A stretch of DNA of 64,000 nt from Agapetus fuscipes. Lineage: Eukaryota; Arthropoda; Insecta; Trichoptera; Glossosomatidae. Below the pieces are notes generated by a model, which worked only from the letters and a program-made list of their open reading frames with translations, ran no database searches and was not told the origin of the DNA. This document shows positions 18,236 through 28,910 of the stretch, in pieces. The stretch covers positions 2,170,001 to 2,234,000 of the forward strand of contig OX637337.1 in assembly GCA_951799405.1 (NCBI GenBank). The letters run 5' to 3'. How positions within the stretch are numbered: position 1 is the first letter of the stretch; each line of letters starts with the position of its first letter. A program made the translations under genes and the position numbers.

Positions 18236-19135
18236 GATGAAATGTCCATGGACAGAATGTCCCCCGACACAATGTCCATTCACAAAGTGTCCCTGGACAA
18301 AATGTCCACGCGACATAATTTCAACGCGACACAATGTCCAACAACAAAATGTCCACTGACACAATGCCCACAGGACATGATGTCCACGCGACAGAATGTC
18401 CCAGCGACAAAATTTCCACGCGACATAATTTTAACACGACAAAATGTCCACCGACAAAATGTCCACTGACACAATGCCCACAGGACATGATTTCCACGCG
18501 ACAGAATGTCCCAGCGACAAAATGTCCGCGTGAAATAATTTCCACGCGACAAAATGTCCGCGTGAAATAATTTCCACGCGACAAAATGTCCACGTGACAA
18601 AATGTCCACTGACACAATGCCCACAGGACATAATTTCCAAATGACAGAATGTCCAAGTGACAAAATGGCCCTGTAAAAGAATTTCCACGCGACAAAATGT
18701 CCACGCGGAAAAATTTCCACCGACAAAACTTCCATTGAGAAAATATCCTCCCGACAAAATGTCCACACGACAAAATGTCCACCGACAAAATGTTCCCGCG
18801 ACATAATTTCAACGCGACAAAATGTCCACCGACAAAATGTACACTGACACAATGCCCACAGGACATAATTTCCACGCGACAAAATGTCCACGCGGAAAAA
18901 TTTCCACCGACAAAACTTCCATCGAGAAAATATCCAACCGACAAAATTTCCACGCGACAAGATGTCCACCGACAAAATGTTCACCAATATTACGTTAAAT
19001 GAGAACAAGCATATAATGCCGACATTTTGTCGTTGGACATTTTATTGGTGGATATTATGTCGCGTAGATATTTTGTCTGTGGACATTGCGTCGTTGGACA
19101 TTCTGTCTATGGACATCTTATCGTGGAACCATAAA
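18236..19135. repeat. Palindromic minisatellite, CGACAAAATGTCCACG type
   Basis: About 45 degenerate 17-bp units (CGACAAAATGTCCACGC and variants with AATTTCC). A higher-order block starting CACTGACACAATGCCCACAG recurs at about 18355, 18468, 18606 and 18847. From about 19012 the array flips to the reverse complement (ACATTTTGTCGTTGGACATT), making a fold-back end. Long frames through it on both strands are artefacts of the repeat. Confidence 0.88.
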
Positions 19136-19725
19136 ATGTAAAGGAAATAATGATCTCAGACAATCGACTTGTAGAAGCGGAAAGACAGCAATTTCTTAGA
19201 AAGGATTGCACTGCTCTGCTATGGTGTGTACACTACCTTTATTTTCAAACTCTACGTAAAAACTCCATCAACGCGTTTACCGAAAAATTTATCGAAACTA
19301 AGACATCCAGTTGAGGCGCTCTTTCAGTTTGCATACCTTTTTTGGTTAGGTTTTAAAGTATTTGTTTATACTTGGAATACAGAGCCAATGTCTAGCTAGT
19401 CCATTTGCAGAGCTGACAAACTAATTCTCTTACATTTTTTTCAATCATTTCTTCTTCAGTCTCCCCGTTTTCTTTCTTTTACAGTTTTATAACTATAAAA
19501 AAAATGTATTTTTTTTTATGATTTGTTTCTAAGTTTTTGTTGGCTTTATTTGTAAAAAAGATTTAAAAATTGGCGATTAATCTGTAATGCTGACGTCTTT
19601 TTCAAGAGGACATTCTTAATTTGTGAAAGTAAAATCCGTGATTTAAAAAAAACCTTTTCATAAAAATGAATTTTCACTGTGTGGCGGTTGATTTGTCCTG
19701 ATGCTTTTAAAAAAATGTTTTTCAC
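19136..19725. other. No recognised feature
   Basis: AT-rich sequence with homopolymer runs. Confidence 0.5.
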
Positions 19726-19727
19726 AT

Positions 19728-19830
19728 GCGGCATGTGTTAGCGCGAAATTAAACATGTCTGCTTGTGGGAATGCGTTTAATATGAATCTTAAATGATATA
19801 TATTTGCAGCTTAGATTGAGATTTAGAAAT
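19728..19830 (+). repeat. LINE-A 3' end, partial, plus orientation
   Basis: CACATGCGGCATGTGTTAGC through GCTTGTGGGAATGCGTTTAA to TTTGCAGCTTAGATTGAGAT. This is one of the few copies in this orientation. Confidence 0.8.
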
Positions 19831-20221
19831 TCACAAACTCTAAAAAATTAACTAAATAATCTATCGTTTTTGTGCCTTGATTCGATTGTACAATATTTAT
19901 TAAAACAAACAGATAATTTGATAAATCGATAGGTACCTATGATAGACTAAACAACTTCATTGAAAAAGCCTTTTACCACCCACATTACAGATCAAGCGCC
20001 ATTGTTTTCGTTTATTGCATACTTACAAGTATATATTTATAGCACAAATTGTAACTCAGTGTATTTTCAAGCTACTCAGGAAAACGTCACACTTGTAGGT
20101 ACAGAACTGACAGAACCTCAACAACCAATAACAAGTACTTGTATGGCTTTTCCCTAGCAACACGGTCGTGCAACATCATATTTCGAATGATGTGTAGACC
20201 TCATTATTGTGTATCATGAAA

Positions 20222-20545
20222 ATCATTTCTGACGCCGTCGGTGGGGATCGAACCCTTGCTCTCGGCATGGAATGCAAGCATTCTGGATTCATCGAAAGAC
20301 TTTTTACGAGCTTGGTCATTTCTACAAAACACCAATTCTCAAGCAACACCCAGAGTCTGTAAATCTGGAATATGGACCTTTTGTGACCGGTCTTTGGTAA
20401 GGCAACGAATTTTCCAACGTAGCGAAGATATTTTCTTGAAAATATATGAAAGTATAATTTTTATGCTCCCCTTAAATTCGAACACATGACCTTCCCTTTA
20501 CGAGTCCGAAGCGTTACTACTAGACTACGGACCGGTCTTTCTCCT
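20222..20545 (-). repeat. Composite SINE (SINE-B head joined to SINE-C)
   Basis: On the minus strand a SINE-B head and body (tRNA-like head at the right end near 20545) run into a SINE-C tRNA-like unit. The junction is GACCAAGCTCGTAAAAAGT. SINE-C is cut soon after its B box. Confidence 0.8.
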
Positions 20546-20604
20546 CTTCTACCATAGAAGTTAGAAAGAAAATAGAGTACTAACTATTAGCAAAAAAAAT
20601 CTAA

Positions 20605-20830
20605 ATAAATCTAATCTAAATCTAAGTTGCAAAGATATGTATCATTTGAGATTCATATTTAAAGCATTCCCACAAGCAGACACGCATAATTTTGCGCTCA
20701 CACATGCCGCATGTGGACCTACAATATAAAAAACCCAATCTCAAATGAACATTAGCCCTGCAACTCTTGCCGACCTTCCCTGAAACAGGGGTGACATTGG
20801 CAAAGTAAACAATTTTATACAATATTTTTT
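20605..20830 (-). repeat. LINE-A 3' end
   Basis: (AATCTAA) tail start, CACACATGCCGCATGTGGAC core and CCCTGAAACAGGGGTGACAT block; it ends soon after. Confidence 0.85.
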
Positions 20831-21034
20831 ACAAATACAACGTAAATAACATTCACAAACAGATAGTAAATATAATATGTTGTACATATCGACGGTTAAG
20901 GTTAAAAGGATACAGGGCATAAGCGATAAAAACTAAATTGTTCAGGAGAGCAGTTTAAAGTTTGAGATTGCAGAAAAATGGCATAGCTTTTTTATTTTTT
21001 ATCACATCGTTAAAATCAAAACAGCTCTACAATC

Positions 21035-21619
21035 TATTTATAATCTAAGTTGCAAGGATAAATTCATTTAAAGCTCTCAGATGTATGCCCACAAACCAAC
21101 ACGTGTATTTTGCGCTCACAAATTCTGAATGTGTACCTACTTACAAATTGACACAGGGGTGACATTGGCAAAGTGAACCATTTTTTACAGTATGGGTGGT
21201 CAGCCTCATACCAACTTGTAAGTCAAGGAATACGAATAATAAATAACAATTAAATATAAAAAAAGAACAAAACCTTAAAAAGAAATCTATACAAAAAAAA
21301 GTCAAATATTTCCTATGTAACAAAAAATGTAGCAAATTAATAAACCAACATTAGAAATCAACATTGCAGATTAGCCGCCACTTCTTCCTGCCTTTGCATA
21401 CTTCTTCCATTTCATCCAGAGTCATTACTATTTTTATACAAGTCCTCCTTTTATTATGACTCTGGATATCCCATTCATTCGCTATTTCAGAGATTTGATC
21501 CATCTATACTTTTCTCGGTCTTCCTCTACCACGACATCCATCTATTCTAGCAAAATATACTTTCTTCGTCAATCTTTCATCACTCATTCTCTCCATGTGC
21601 CCGAACCATCTTAACATAC
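21035..21619 (-). pseudogene. LINE-A copy with RT C-terminus, part 1
   Basis: Same arrangement as 13463-14180: tail, 3' UTR (to GTCAAGGAA), AT-rich spacer, then the reverse-transcriptase C-terminal region on the minus strand. Its coding part carries extra stops. It is split by the solo LTR at 21620-22243 and resumes with ACACTTCTTTTAATCTTCAC at 22244-22290. Confidence 0.82.
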
Positions 21620-22243
21620 TGTTATGTTATTTTACCAAATAACATATAAAAAAACATTCTCGAAGTGTGCAGTGTGTGTTTGTGGGCCGAACGGTCACGG
21701 AAGCGGCCGAACTGCGCCGTGTGAACTAATCGAGCCGTCGGTCATCAGTTCCCGGCAAGATGTCAACCGATTAAGACGTCAGCGACCAAGCACCAAGCGG
21801 TGCAAGAGGGGGCACTACAATGGAGCTCCCTCCTCCCCATCTACTTGGATTTCCTGCCAGCAAGGCACCCGCCTTGTGGACCAGAGGAATAGGAGCGCCC
21901 ACCCAGGGGCTCCAACGTGTGGAGGCGTCCGCCTTGTGAGTCGCCGCTAGCCTGGGGCGCTGCCCCAGGCCTTCCGTTTAGAACTCCAGCCAACGGAATA
22001 GGGAGTGTTCTGGTGACAACCTGCAGGTCGTGCCATTCCCTTATTTCCCCTTTTTCCCCCATTTAAGTAAAGTAAATAAACCCTTATTTGTTCATGTTAA
22101 ACTTATCTTTTAATTATAAAACCCTTCCCAGAGTAGGTACAAGTGAGCAACCGAAAGAAAGAACCCCACGCCCTGAGAGTGATGCTGATGAGAGCTAGCC
22201 GGATGTAAGTATCCTGGAGATACCTTTGAATTTTAACATAACA
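21620..22243. mobile_element. Solo LTR (family 2), second copy
   Basis: 624 bp starting TGTTATGTTATTTTACC and ending TTTTAACATAACA, closely similar to the copy nested in the gypsy element at 7136-7765. Flanks are ATAC (21616-21619) and ACAC (22244-22247), a 4-bp duplication with one mismatch. It sits inside LINE-A. Confidence 0.88.
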
Positions 22244-22290
22244 ACACTTCTTTTAATCTTCACTTTCACACTTTCCCTTACACCACATTT

Positions 22291-22951
22291 TTCTTTAATT
22301 AAAAAAAAATAAAGGCATTTATTGGCATATCTGTGAATATGATTTTACGTTGTTTTATGAGGTTTAATGTCACAAACGCTTTCAGGACAAAAAAAGCCAA
22401 AAATATCACAAAAATTACACCAAAACAATACTTCGGAAACGCAGTTATTTGCTTGGGCATAAATGACAAAAAAAAAAAACATCGTAGAGCCATGGGAGTG
22501 AGCGCCTTAGAAAGAGCGGAAAATTTTCATTCAGCATTCATAGCTCATTTTCGACCAAAACGTCGCTTATGCCCTATTTCCTTTTAATCGACGATTTGTA
22601 TATAATACAAGGAAGAGAGATTAGATAAAGGAGTAGACGGGTGCGGGGGGATCGTGAAAGACGCCCGGAGACATTATCTGCATTAGACAGCACACGCTGA
22701 TTGCCAATCTATAGCAAATTATTCCCTCTCCATACACAGGATCCCAGCTGAACTTCGACAGGTTTCAATTCGCGAGAAACACATTTGTAAAGGCAAAAAT
22801 ACACGCTGAAAAGACGCAACTAAGCTGCACACACAGGGGAATATCTTACCGTTTTGTTTCATATTTATTTTTACAAGTCAAGGAGTAGCCAGTTTCTGAG
22901 ACACAAGTCTTGGGCTCGAGTCCCTCCCTGGGTCCCAGAAAGGAAATCGTT
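22291..22951. other. No gene; possible tRNA-like relic at right edge
   Basis: Mostly unrecognised. Around 22900-22950, GGGCTCGAGTCCCTCCCTGG resembles a B box, and the matching A-box side (GGCTCAGTTGGAATAA on the minus strand) is at about 25360. The DNA transposon at 22960 therefore appears to have landed in or beside a tRNA-like SINE. Confidence 0.45.
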
Positions 22952-22959
22952 TTGTACAC

Positions 22960-25303
22960 TAAGGTGGATCGAAATCGTTTTTTTGGGAATTTCGATTTTG
23001 CGTTTTTGCCAAAAGCTGCTCTATATCAATACAAACAATAAATTATACTACCATTAGGTCGAAATATTTGATCTTATACTGCCCCAAAGACTCGAAAACT
23101 TAATAAAAATCATAAAAACTGCTATATACTAAACATTTTTTTTTATTTATTAAGAAAAATATAATAGTAGTATATTGAAGTTCAAATTTAAGTACACAGC
23201 ATGATTTTCTATAAATGATAGAAAAAATACCCTTATATGGCAAAAAAAAATAAAAAATGGCTACCAACAGAAGTCTAGAAAAAAGTGATTTTAAGAGAAT
23301 TGGTAATCTTTCTTTAAATTGAAAAAATGCATTATTTGTCGTGATTCCAGGTTTGTTTTAATGAATCTATCTCTTCTGATAAGACCGCAAACAGCAGCTG
23401 AAGTTTTTGTTACAATTTTTACTAATCTTTCAGTGGCTAACGTGTAGCAAGAAAAATGGAAATGGCTTGAGATTAGTTCGTCAACAAGCGGTGGATTTTC
23501 TTAACAACGTGCTGTTAATTAACTGTTCATCTATTTGGTAACAGGCGCCTTGGTCACATTATTTTCGTGCCAGTTTATAAAGTTTTTTATAATTGTTTCC
23601 ATCAAAATCAAGTTTTGGCCGATCGTAGTTCGAATTGTCAAAATTGTTTCCTGTCGCGTTTCAATATTCTTCACAAGGCTAGAACTCATAGAAAGGCTAA
23701 GCGAGTAAGATGTTTGTTGGATAATTGAAATATCCATTTTTCTGTATAACAGGATGTAGTATCTGCTTTAAATTATCTGTCAAATATCGCGACAGCTACA
23801 TTGTCTTGTGTAAGTGCCTAGCACCATTAATACAATGTGGTTAGTTTTGATGTAAGACCACATAAGAGCATCCGCTTTTATCATATAATTGATAATATTA
23901 ACTGCTTGTCAGAAGGCTAAAAAAAAACATAAAGCCGTAGTATTTATTCTGTGAGCCATCTTGAATGCACTAGTTTTCCAGGGTTTCTTTTTAATAAGCT
24001 TTGAGAACAATATCCAGACTTTATAGTTATTCTCCGTCTAATAGGAACATCACATTGGGTAGTTAGAAACGAGACTATTGGAAGCTCTTCACAACTTTTT
24101 AATACCTTTTCTATGGGTCCAGAGTAACTTTTTTGTCCACTTGTACAACCATCAATATATTCAAATAATTGGCGCGGCAGTTCGTTGGCATGGAGTTGAC
24201 AAATACACCACTGCAGCGGTTTTACTAGATATTTTATGTACTGTGACCTTGCATCCTTAATTAAACTAATATGCTCCTGTACAATTATATTTCTCTTATG
24301 ATCCACCATATTAAAGGTTTTATTTTTACGCCCATCAAAGTATAAACCCAAATCTTAGTAATCAGAATCAGTTGTGACACCGCTGAACTTAGTTCTCTGC
24401 TTTTCACGGGCTCTTCTAATTTTATTTTGATCGAAAACTTTGGATGAATTGTTGCCAAAACAAGAGCAGCTTCAGTTTTATTGGAAATGCCAAATTTATT
24501 CACAGGGTTTTCCAGTAGGCCAAAATCAATAGTTTTTAATGAATATGAATACGAAGTTTGAAGTAGCGGTCTCTGAAGTGCTAGTTTTTCTATTACTGTT
24601 GAGACTGGTTGTTGAGAGACATCAGTTGATAGGTCAGACAGATTTGGCAATAAACTTGTAGCTTTTTCTTCGTATGTTTCATATTTCTGTTTCCGGTTTA
24701 GTTTTTATTTAATTTCTCGCAGCAGTTTTCAAATCAACACTCCTTATGATCATTTATCTTTTGGTTTTTTGATCAATCAGAATAGTTTTCAGTTATCGGT
24801 ACTTTAAGATGTTTTGCATAGTTAAATGAAGCCAATCTGTTGCATTAACACGCTGATATATCAAAAATACACTTAAAAGATCTCTCGCAAATTTGTATGC
24901 GCAAAAAATATGAGTAGCGTACAACTATAGTCACATCTCTGAGAGCACCGAATGGGTGACGCGCGTCTGCGCGGAGTAACAAAGTTAGGGGGTGCCTTCA
25001 TCCACCCCTCTCAAATTACAAGATACCAAACACGTAATAATAACTATTTCATTCATTTTAAAGAAACAAAATTATATTTCGTTTGATTTTATCCAATAAT
25101 TAATTCTTAAACACAGGGGTAAAAATGAGTAGTTTTATGTATTTTTGTAATTTTTCTGATGACTTGGGGCAGTATAATTAATTAATATTTTGATAAGGTT
25201 TTTTTTTATATCAGATACTCACCCCATAGAGCAACTTTTCTGCATAACGCAATTACGAAAAAATGATATTTATTTTTTTCCATACATACAGCGATCCACC
25301 TTA
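22960..25303. mobile_element. Unassigned DNA transposon with 8-bp target duplication
   Basis: Ends are perfect 12-bp inverted repeats TAAGGTGGATCG and CGATCCACCTTA. TTGTACAC flanks them at 22952-22959 and 25304-25311. The inverted similarity extends inward loosely: AAAAGCTGCTCTAT near 23020 against AAAAGTTGCTCTAT on the other strand near 25230, and ATACTGCCCCAA on both sides. A broken transposase-like gene lies inside on the minus strand. Eight-base duplications occur in hAT, P and Merlin elements, but the ends do not let me choose. Confidence 0.8.
23944..24650 (-). pseudogene. Degenerate transposase-like protein of unassigned family
   Basis: Two overlapping minus frames (24650-24285 and 24351-23944) together read as one protein with a frameshift near 24300-24350. 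Blocks include GLYFDGRKNKTFNMVDHK, EEHISLIKDARS-like sequence, PLQWCICQLHANELPRQLFE, YIDGCTSGQKSYSGPIEKVL and KSCEELPIVSF. I recall this block pattern from uncharacterised arthropod and cnidarian repeat proteins but cannot name the family. Position between the inverted ends supports a transposase role. The start and end of the protein are not defined. Confidence 0.6.
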
Positions 25304-25399
25304 TTGTACACCCTTAGTGGGGATTGAACCCTAGATCTCTCATATGGATAGCAAGCATTATTCCAACTGAGCCACGGGCACCTTAGTGCTTGTTTGACT

Positions 25400-25760
25400 T
25401 ATATCTAAAAAAAACGCAACTAAGCTACACATATAGTGTAACTTCTTGCCTGCGTTTCCCCGAAGGGGTCGCATGTGGCACTTCGGAACCTATTTATTTT
25501 TACAGGTTAGGGGGATGGCCTCACACCAACCACTTTCAGTTGAAGTGGGGGTTCCCCAGCTCCCGGGGGGGCTGGTTCTAATTTCTTGTGAAGGCTGAGT
25601 AAGCCTTTGAGATCGAACCCTTGCTCTCGGCATGGAATGCAAGCATTCTACCAATTGAGCTATCGACCTTTTTACGCTTGATCGTCGTGGCTACAAAGCG
25701 CCAATTCTCTGGCTGGCCAAGGCTGGATGGACCTTTGGTGACCGGTCATCGGTATCCAAC
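25400..25760 (-). repeat. Composite SINE (B+C)
   Basis: SINE-C occupies most of it: tail TAGCTTAGTTGCG reversed at the left, CCCCGAAGGGGTCGCATGTG, CCAGCTCCCGGGGGGGCTGG, and tRNA-like A/B boxes near 25615-25668. It then meets a shortened SINE-B body (GACCTTTGGTGACCGGTCAT). Confidence 0.8.
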
Positions 25761-27405
25761 AGAGGTTATTTCACATGAGCGGGTGTTTTTTATGTGTACC
25801 TACTGAACCAATGTGTCTCATGAAAACTGTAAATTAATTTTTAAGATATTGAAAACAACTCTCACATTAATGTGTTTTTCTTGGCTCAGATTGTGTAGAC
25901 TGTGATAGAGGTCATCCTTTATAAAAAAAACCATGGTAGATAAGAAAAACCAGTACTGAAGTATGAACTGCTTGATCTCTCAAGGAAGTCCGAAATACCA
26001 GTCAATCTGTTGAGCTTACATGGCGATTTGTCTTTGAAACTTTAATTATTATTGACAGATGAATTACGTTTTACTTTTGTTCAAGGCTTACTTCCTGACA
26101 AAACTACAAGCGGTGGCTGCACACAAGTCATCGGTGAGTTATGATCATCATTGTTCACTCCTCATTCTCCATTCCTTCATTCTCCATTCCTCGCAGCCGA
26201 TATTCCTGGAATTCTCATTAAGGCCAATGTTTCATCCCAGCTGTCTAAACGTCCCACTATATTATTCCTATTATTATTATTGTCAACGTAAGCCATGTTG
26301 CTAGGCAACGACAATTCAAGCCTCCAAGTTTGTGTGACCTTTCCACGTCAAAGGATCGTACCTACCAACCTACTTTAGAAAGACAGAGGCTGTGGGCTGA
26401 AATCCATTTGAGGAAATACTTCAATCATTTTGATTAAAAAACAAGAGTTACTTAAAAAAAAAACTGTGGATAGGTACGTTTGAAATACATTTATCTTTGT
26501 GGTTTTATTTGAATCGTAGAATTTTTTAAATACAGTTTCTGAAAAATGTACAAAAGAAAATAAGAACAAAAAAATAAACATTGACATCTGTGGGTGAAGG
26601 CGTAAAGCTTTGTATAACTTTTAAAATAACCTAATAAAGGGCATGCAGATATATCATGGACGCAAACCATTTTTCTTAGCTTGTTGTTAAGTTAGGACAA
26701 AATTGTCCTGGATGAAAACCTTTCAGCATTAAAAGTTACAACGAATTTCGTGAGATGGCAATATTTAATATTTTCTTTTATAATATTTACGATAGGGAAA
26801 AAATTCTTAGCGAGAAGAGATTCAAGGAACGAAGAATAACCAACCTTTTTCACATTTTAATATGCTCAATTCGATAGAAAAACGCTAGATGTCGTACATT
26901 TTCACAACAACCCGTATTAAGAAAATTAATCATTGAAGAAAATATGATTAAGTAGGTACTTTTGAATCTATGGTATTTTATGATAGATGATGATTTAAAA
27001 AATATTATGACAATTGTAATCAATACTCTTAATGTACCTTTTAATGATTCACACAATCTTATCAACAATTTTATCAAATTGATAAACAAATGAAATTTAA
27101 AATCCATCTTCCGTTTATCAATTTTCGTAGATAAGTTAGGAATTTTCAATGTGCATAAATGTTCTGTAATTTTTATTTGTTTTAAAATATTTATTAAAGC
27201 AAACAAATTGTGAATTCTTTCCAAATAAAAGTGATTGTAAAATATAATTGTGGATTGGAGTGTATTATGGAATAAAATGACATGATTTATTTTGTACGCC
27301 ATTGTTGTTTCCTGTGAAAAAACATTAAATTGTAAGTAGGTACATATTTATTACTATTTATATCCGTTTTTTTTTTCATTTTGTTTATATCAAATCTAAG
27401 AAATT
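25761..27405. other. No recognised feature
   Basis: AT-rich sequence. Frames at 26059-26304 (+), 26375-26587 (-) and 26850-27302 (-) have low-complexity, Phe/Ile/Lys-rich products typical of chance frames in AT-rich DNA. Confidence 0.5.
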
Positions 27406-27411
27406 GTAATT

Positions 27412-27660
27412 GGTCTGTAGTCTAGTGGTTAACGCCATGGTCGTGGGTTCGATACCCAGGAGAGCACAAAAAAAAAAACAAAATATACACTTTGCTGGGT
27501 TGTAAAACAAATATGAGTCACCAACGATTGAACATCAAAGGTCCATCCAGTTGTAGGTACGGCAACTGTGTAATTGGTGCGATCTGTAGCAACGACCAAG
27601 CTTGTAGAGGGCTCTTCAATTGTGCTTCACACAAAAACAGTGCTCAACAAGTAAATCCCC
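27412..27660 (+). repeat. SINE-B variant with well-kept tRNA-like head
   Basis: TGGTCTGTAGTCTAGTGGTT (A box) and GTGGGTTCGATACCCAGG (B box) are spaced as in a tRNA. An A-run, the SINE-B body and an L2-type AACAGTGCTCAACAAGTAAA tail follow. No cloverleaf acceptor stem is evident, so it is not called as a tRNA gene. Confidence 0.75.
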
Positions 27661-27879
27661 TTTTTTGTTCACATTTACCTATGTCAACCCCATTTAATCG
27701 GAAACTCGACAGCTGTTGTTGCGTAATATACCTACACGTAAAATGATAATAATATTAATTGACCAATTTTGTAAAGTGCCGTTCAGTGGCACTAGCCACC
27801 CCAAGGGCACTTTTTTTACGTAATTTTGAATACTTAGTCATTTACGGTTTGGATTTGTCTATGAAACTGACCAGCAAAA

Positions 27880-28362
27880 AACGCAACTAAGCTACACACA
27901 CATTACATAAGCCATACTGTATTTTTACAGCAACCACTTCAGTTGAAGTGGGGGTTTCCTAGCTCCCGAGGGGGCTGGTTCTCATTTCTTGTAAAAGCTG
28001 AGTAAACCTTGCCGGTATTTTGGGCTTGAAATAAACACCGAAACGGGAAATTATTTCTGACACCCTCGGTGGGGATCGAACCCTTGCTCTCAGTATAGAA
28101 TGCAAGCATTCTACCAACTGAGCTATCGACCGAACTTTTTACGAGCTTGGTCGTCGCTGCAAAGCGCCAATTCTCAAGCAAGACCCATTTGATGTAAGGC
28201 TAGATGGACCTTTGGTGACCGGTCATTGGTAAAGGTTTTTTCAACCCAGCGAAGAGCAAATTTGAAAATATAAATGGTATATTTTTTGTGCTCCGCCGGG
28301 ATTCGAAGCAACAACCTTCCATTCAGAGTCCGAAGTGTCACCACTGGATTACGGACTGGTGC
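27880..28362 (-). repeat. Composite SINE (B+C), nearly complete
   Basis: SINE-C tRNA-like unit at about 28065-28130 joins SINE-B at GACCGAACTTTTTACGAGC. The SINE-B head ends near 28362 with the reversed GTCCGTAATCCAGTGGTGAC. This is one of the best examples of the fixed B-C junction. Confidence 0.85.
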
Positions 28363-28437
28363 AATGTTTATTTTCACTACTTTTTATTAAAAAAAAATTC
28401 AAACGTTTTCCCTTCTTATACCATCGTCAGGTTTTAT

Positions 28438-28910
28438 TTGGTAAATAATGGAACTAAGTGAAGTTAGCAATTTGTAATCGAAAGTAAGGTAAAATATATT
28501 TTTGAAAATGGAACATATTTTCCGACGTGAAGTTGGTTCTGGTTCATTTAGGTACCTCTACAAGTTTGAAAACAGAACATTAATCGATTATGTGAAGTTT
28601 GCGATGTAAATGCCTTGATAGGTTTTTATTTTGAAAATGGAACAATACGAAGTTAGTCGCTTGTAATAGTAAAAGAGAAGGTAGGTAAAATATTTTTGAA
28701 AATGGAACATATTTTCCGACGTGAAGTTGGTTCTCGTTCATTTAGGAATACAAATTTGAAAATGGAACATTATTTGATTGGTGTGAAGTTTGTGTTGTAA
28801 TTAATAAGTACATTGATAGGTTTTTATTTTGAAAATGGAATAGTATGAAGTTAGTCATTTGTTATGACAAGATAGGTATTTTGTTTTCGAAAATGGAACA
28901 TTTTTCATTG
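28438..28910 (+). repeat. Tandem repeat of about 192-bp period
   Basis: TTTTTGAAAATGGAACATAT starts at about 28500 and again at about 28692. Both are followed by TTCCGACGTGAAGTTGGTTC and GATAGGTTTTTATTTTGAAA. About 2.3 copies, with an inner GAAAATGGAACA motif repeated many times. Confidence 0.75.

Noticed and set aside
18242..19008. Frames of up to 242 codons with FCRVDILSRG-type repeats
   Set aside because: Same cause: the 17-bp minisatellite. No start context, domain or splice support.
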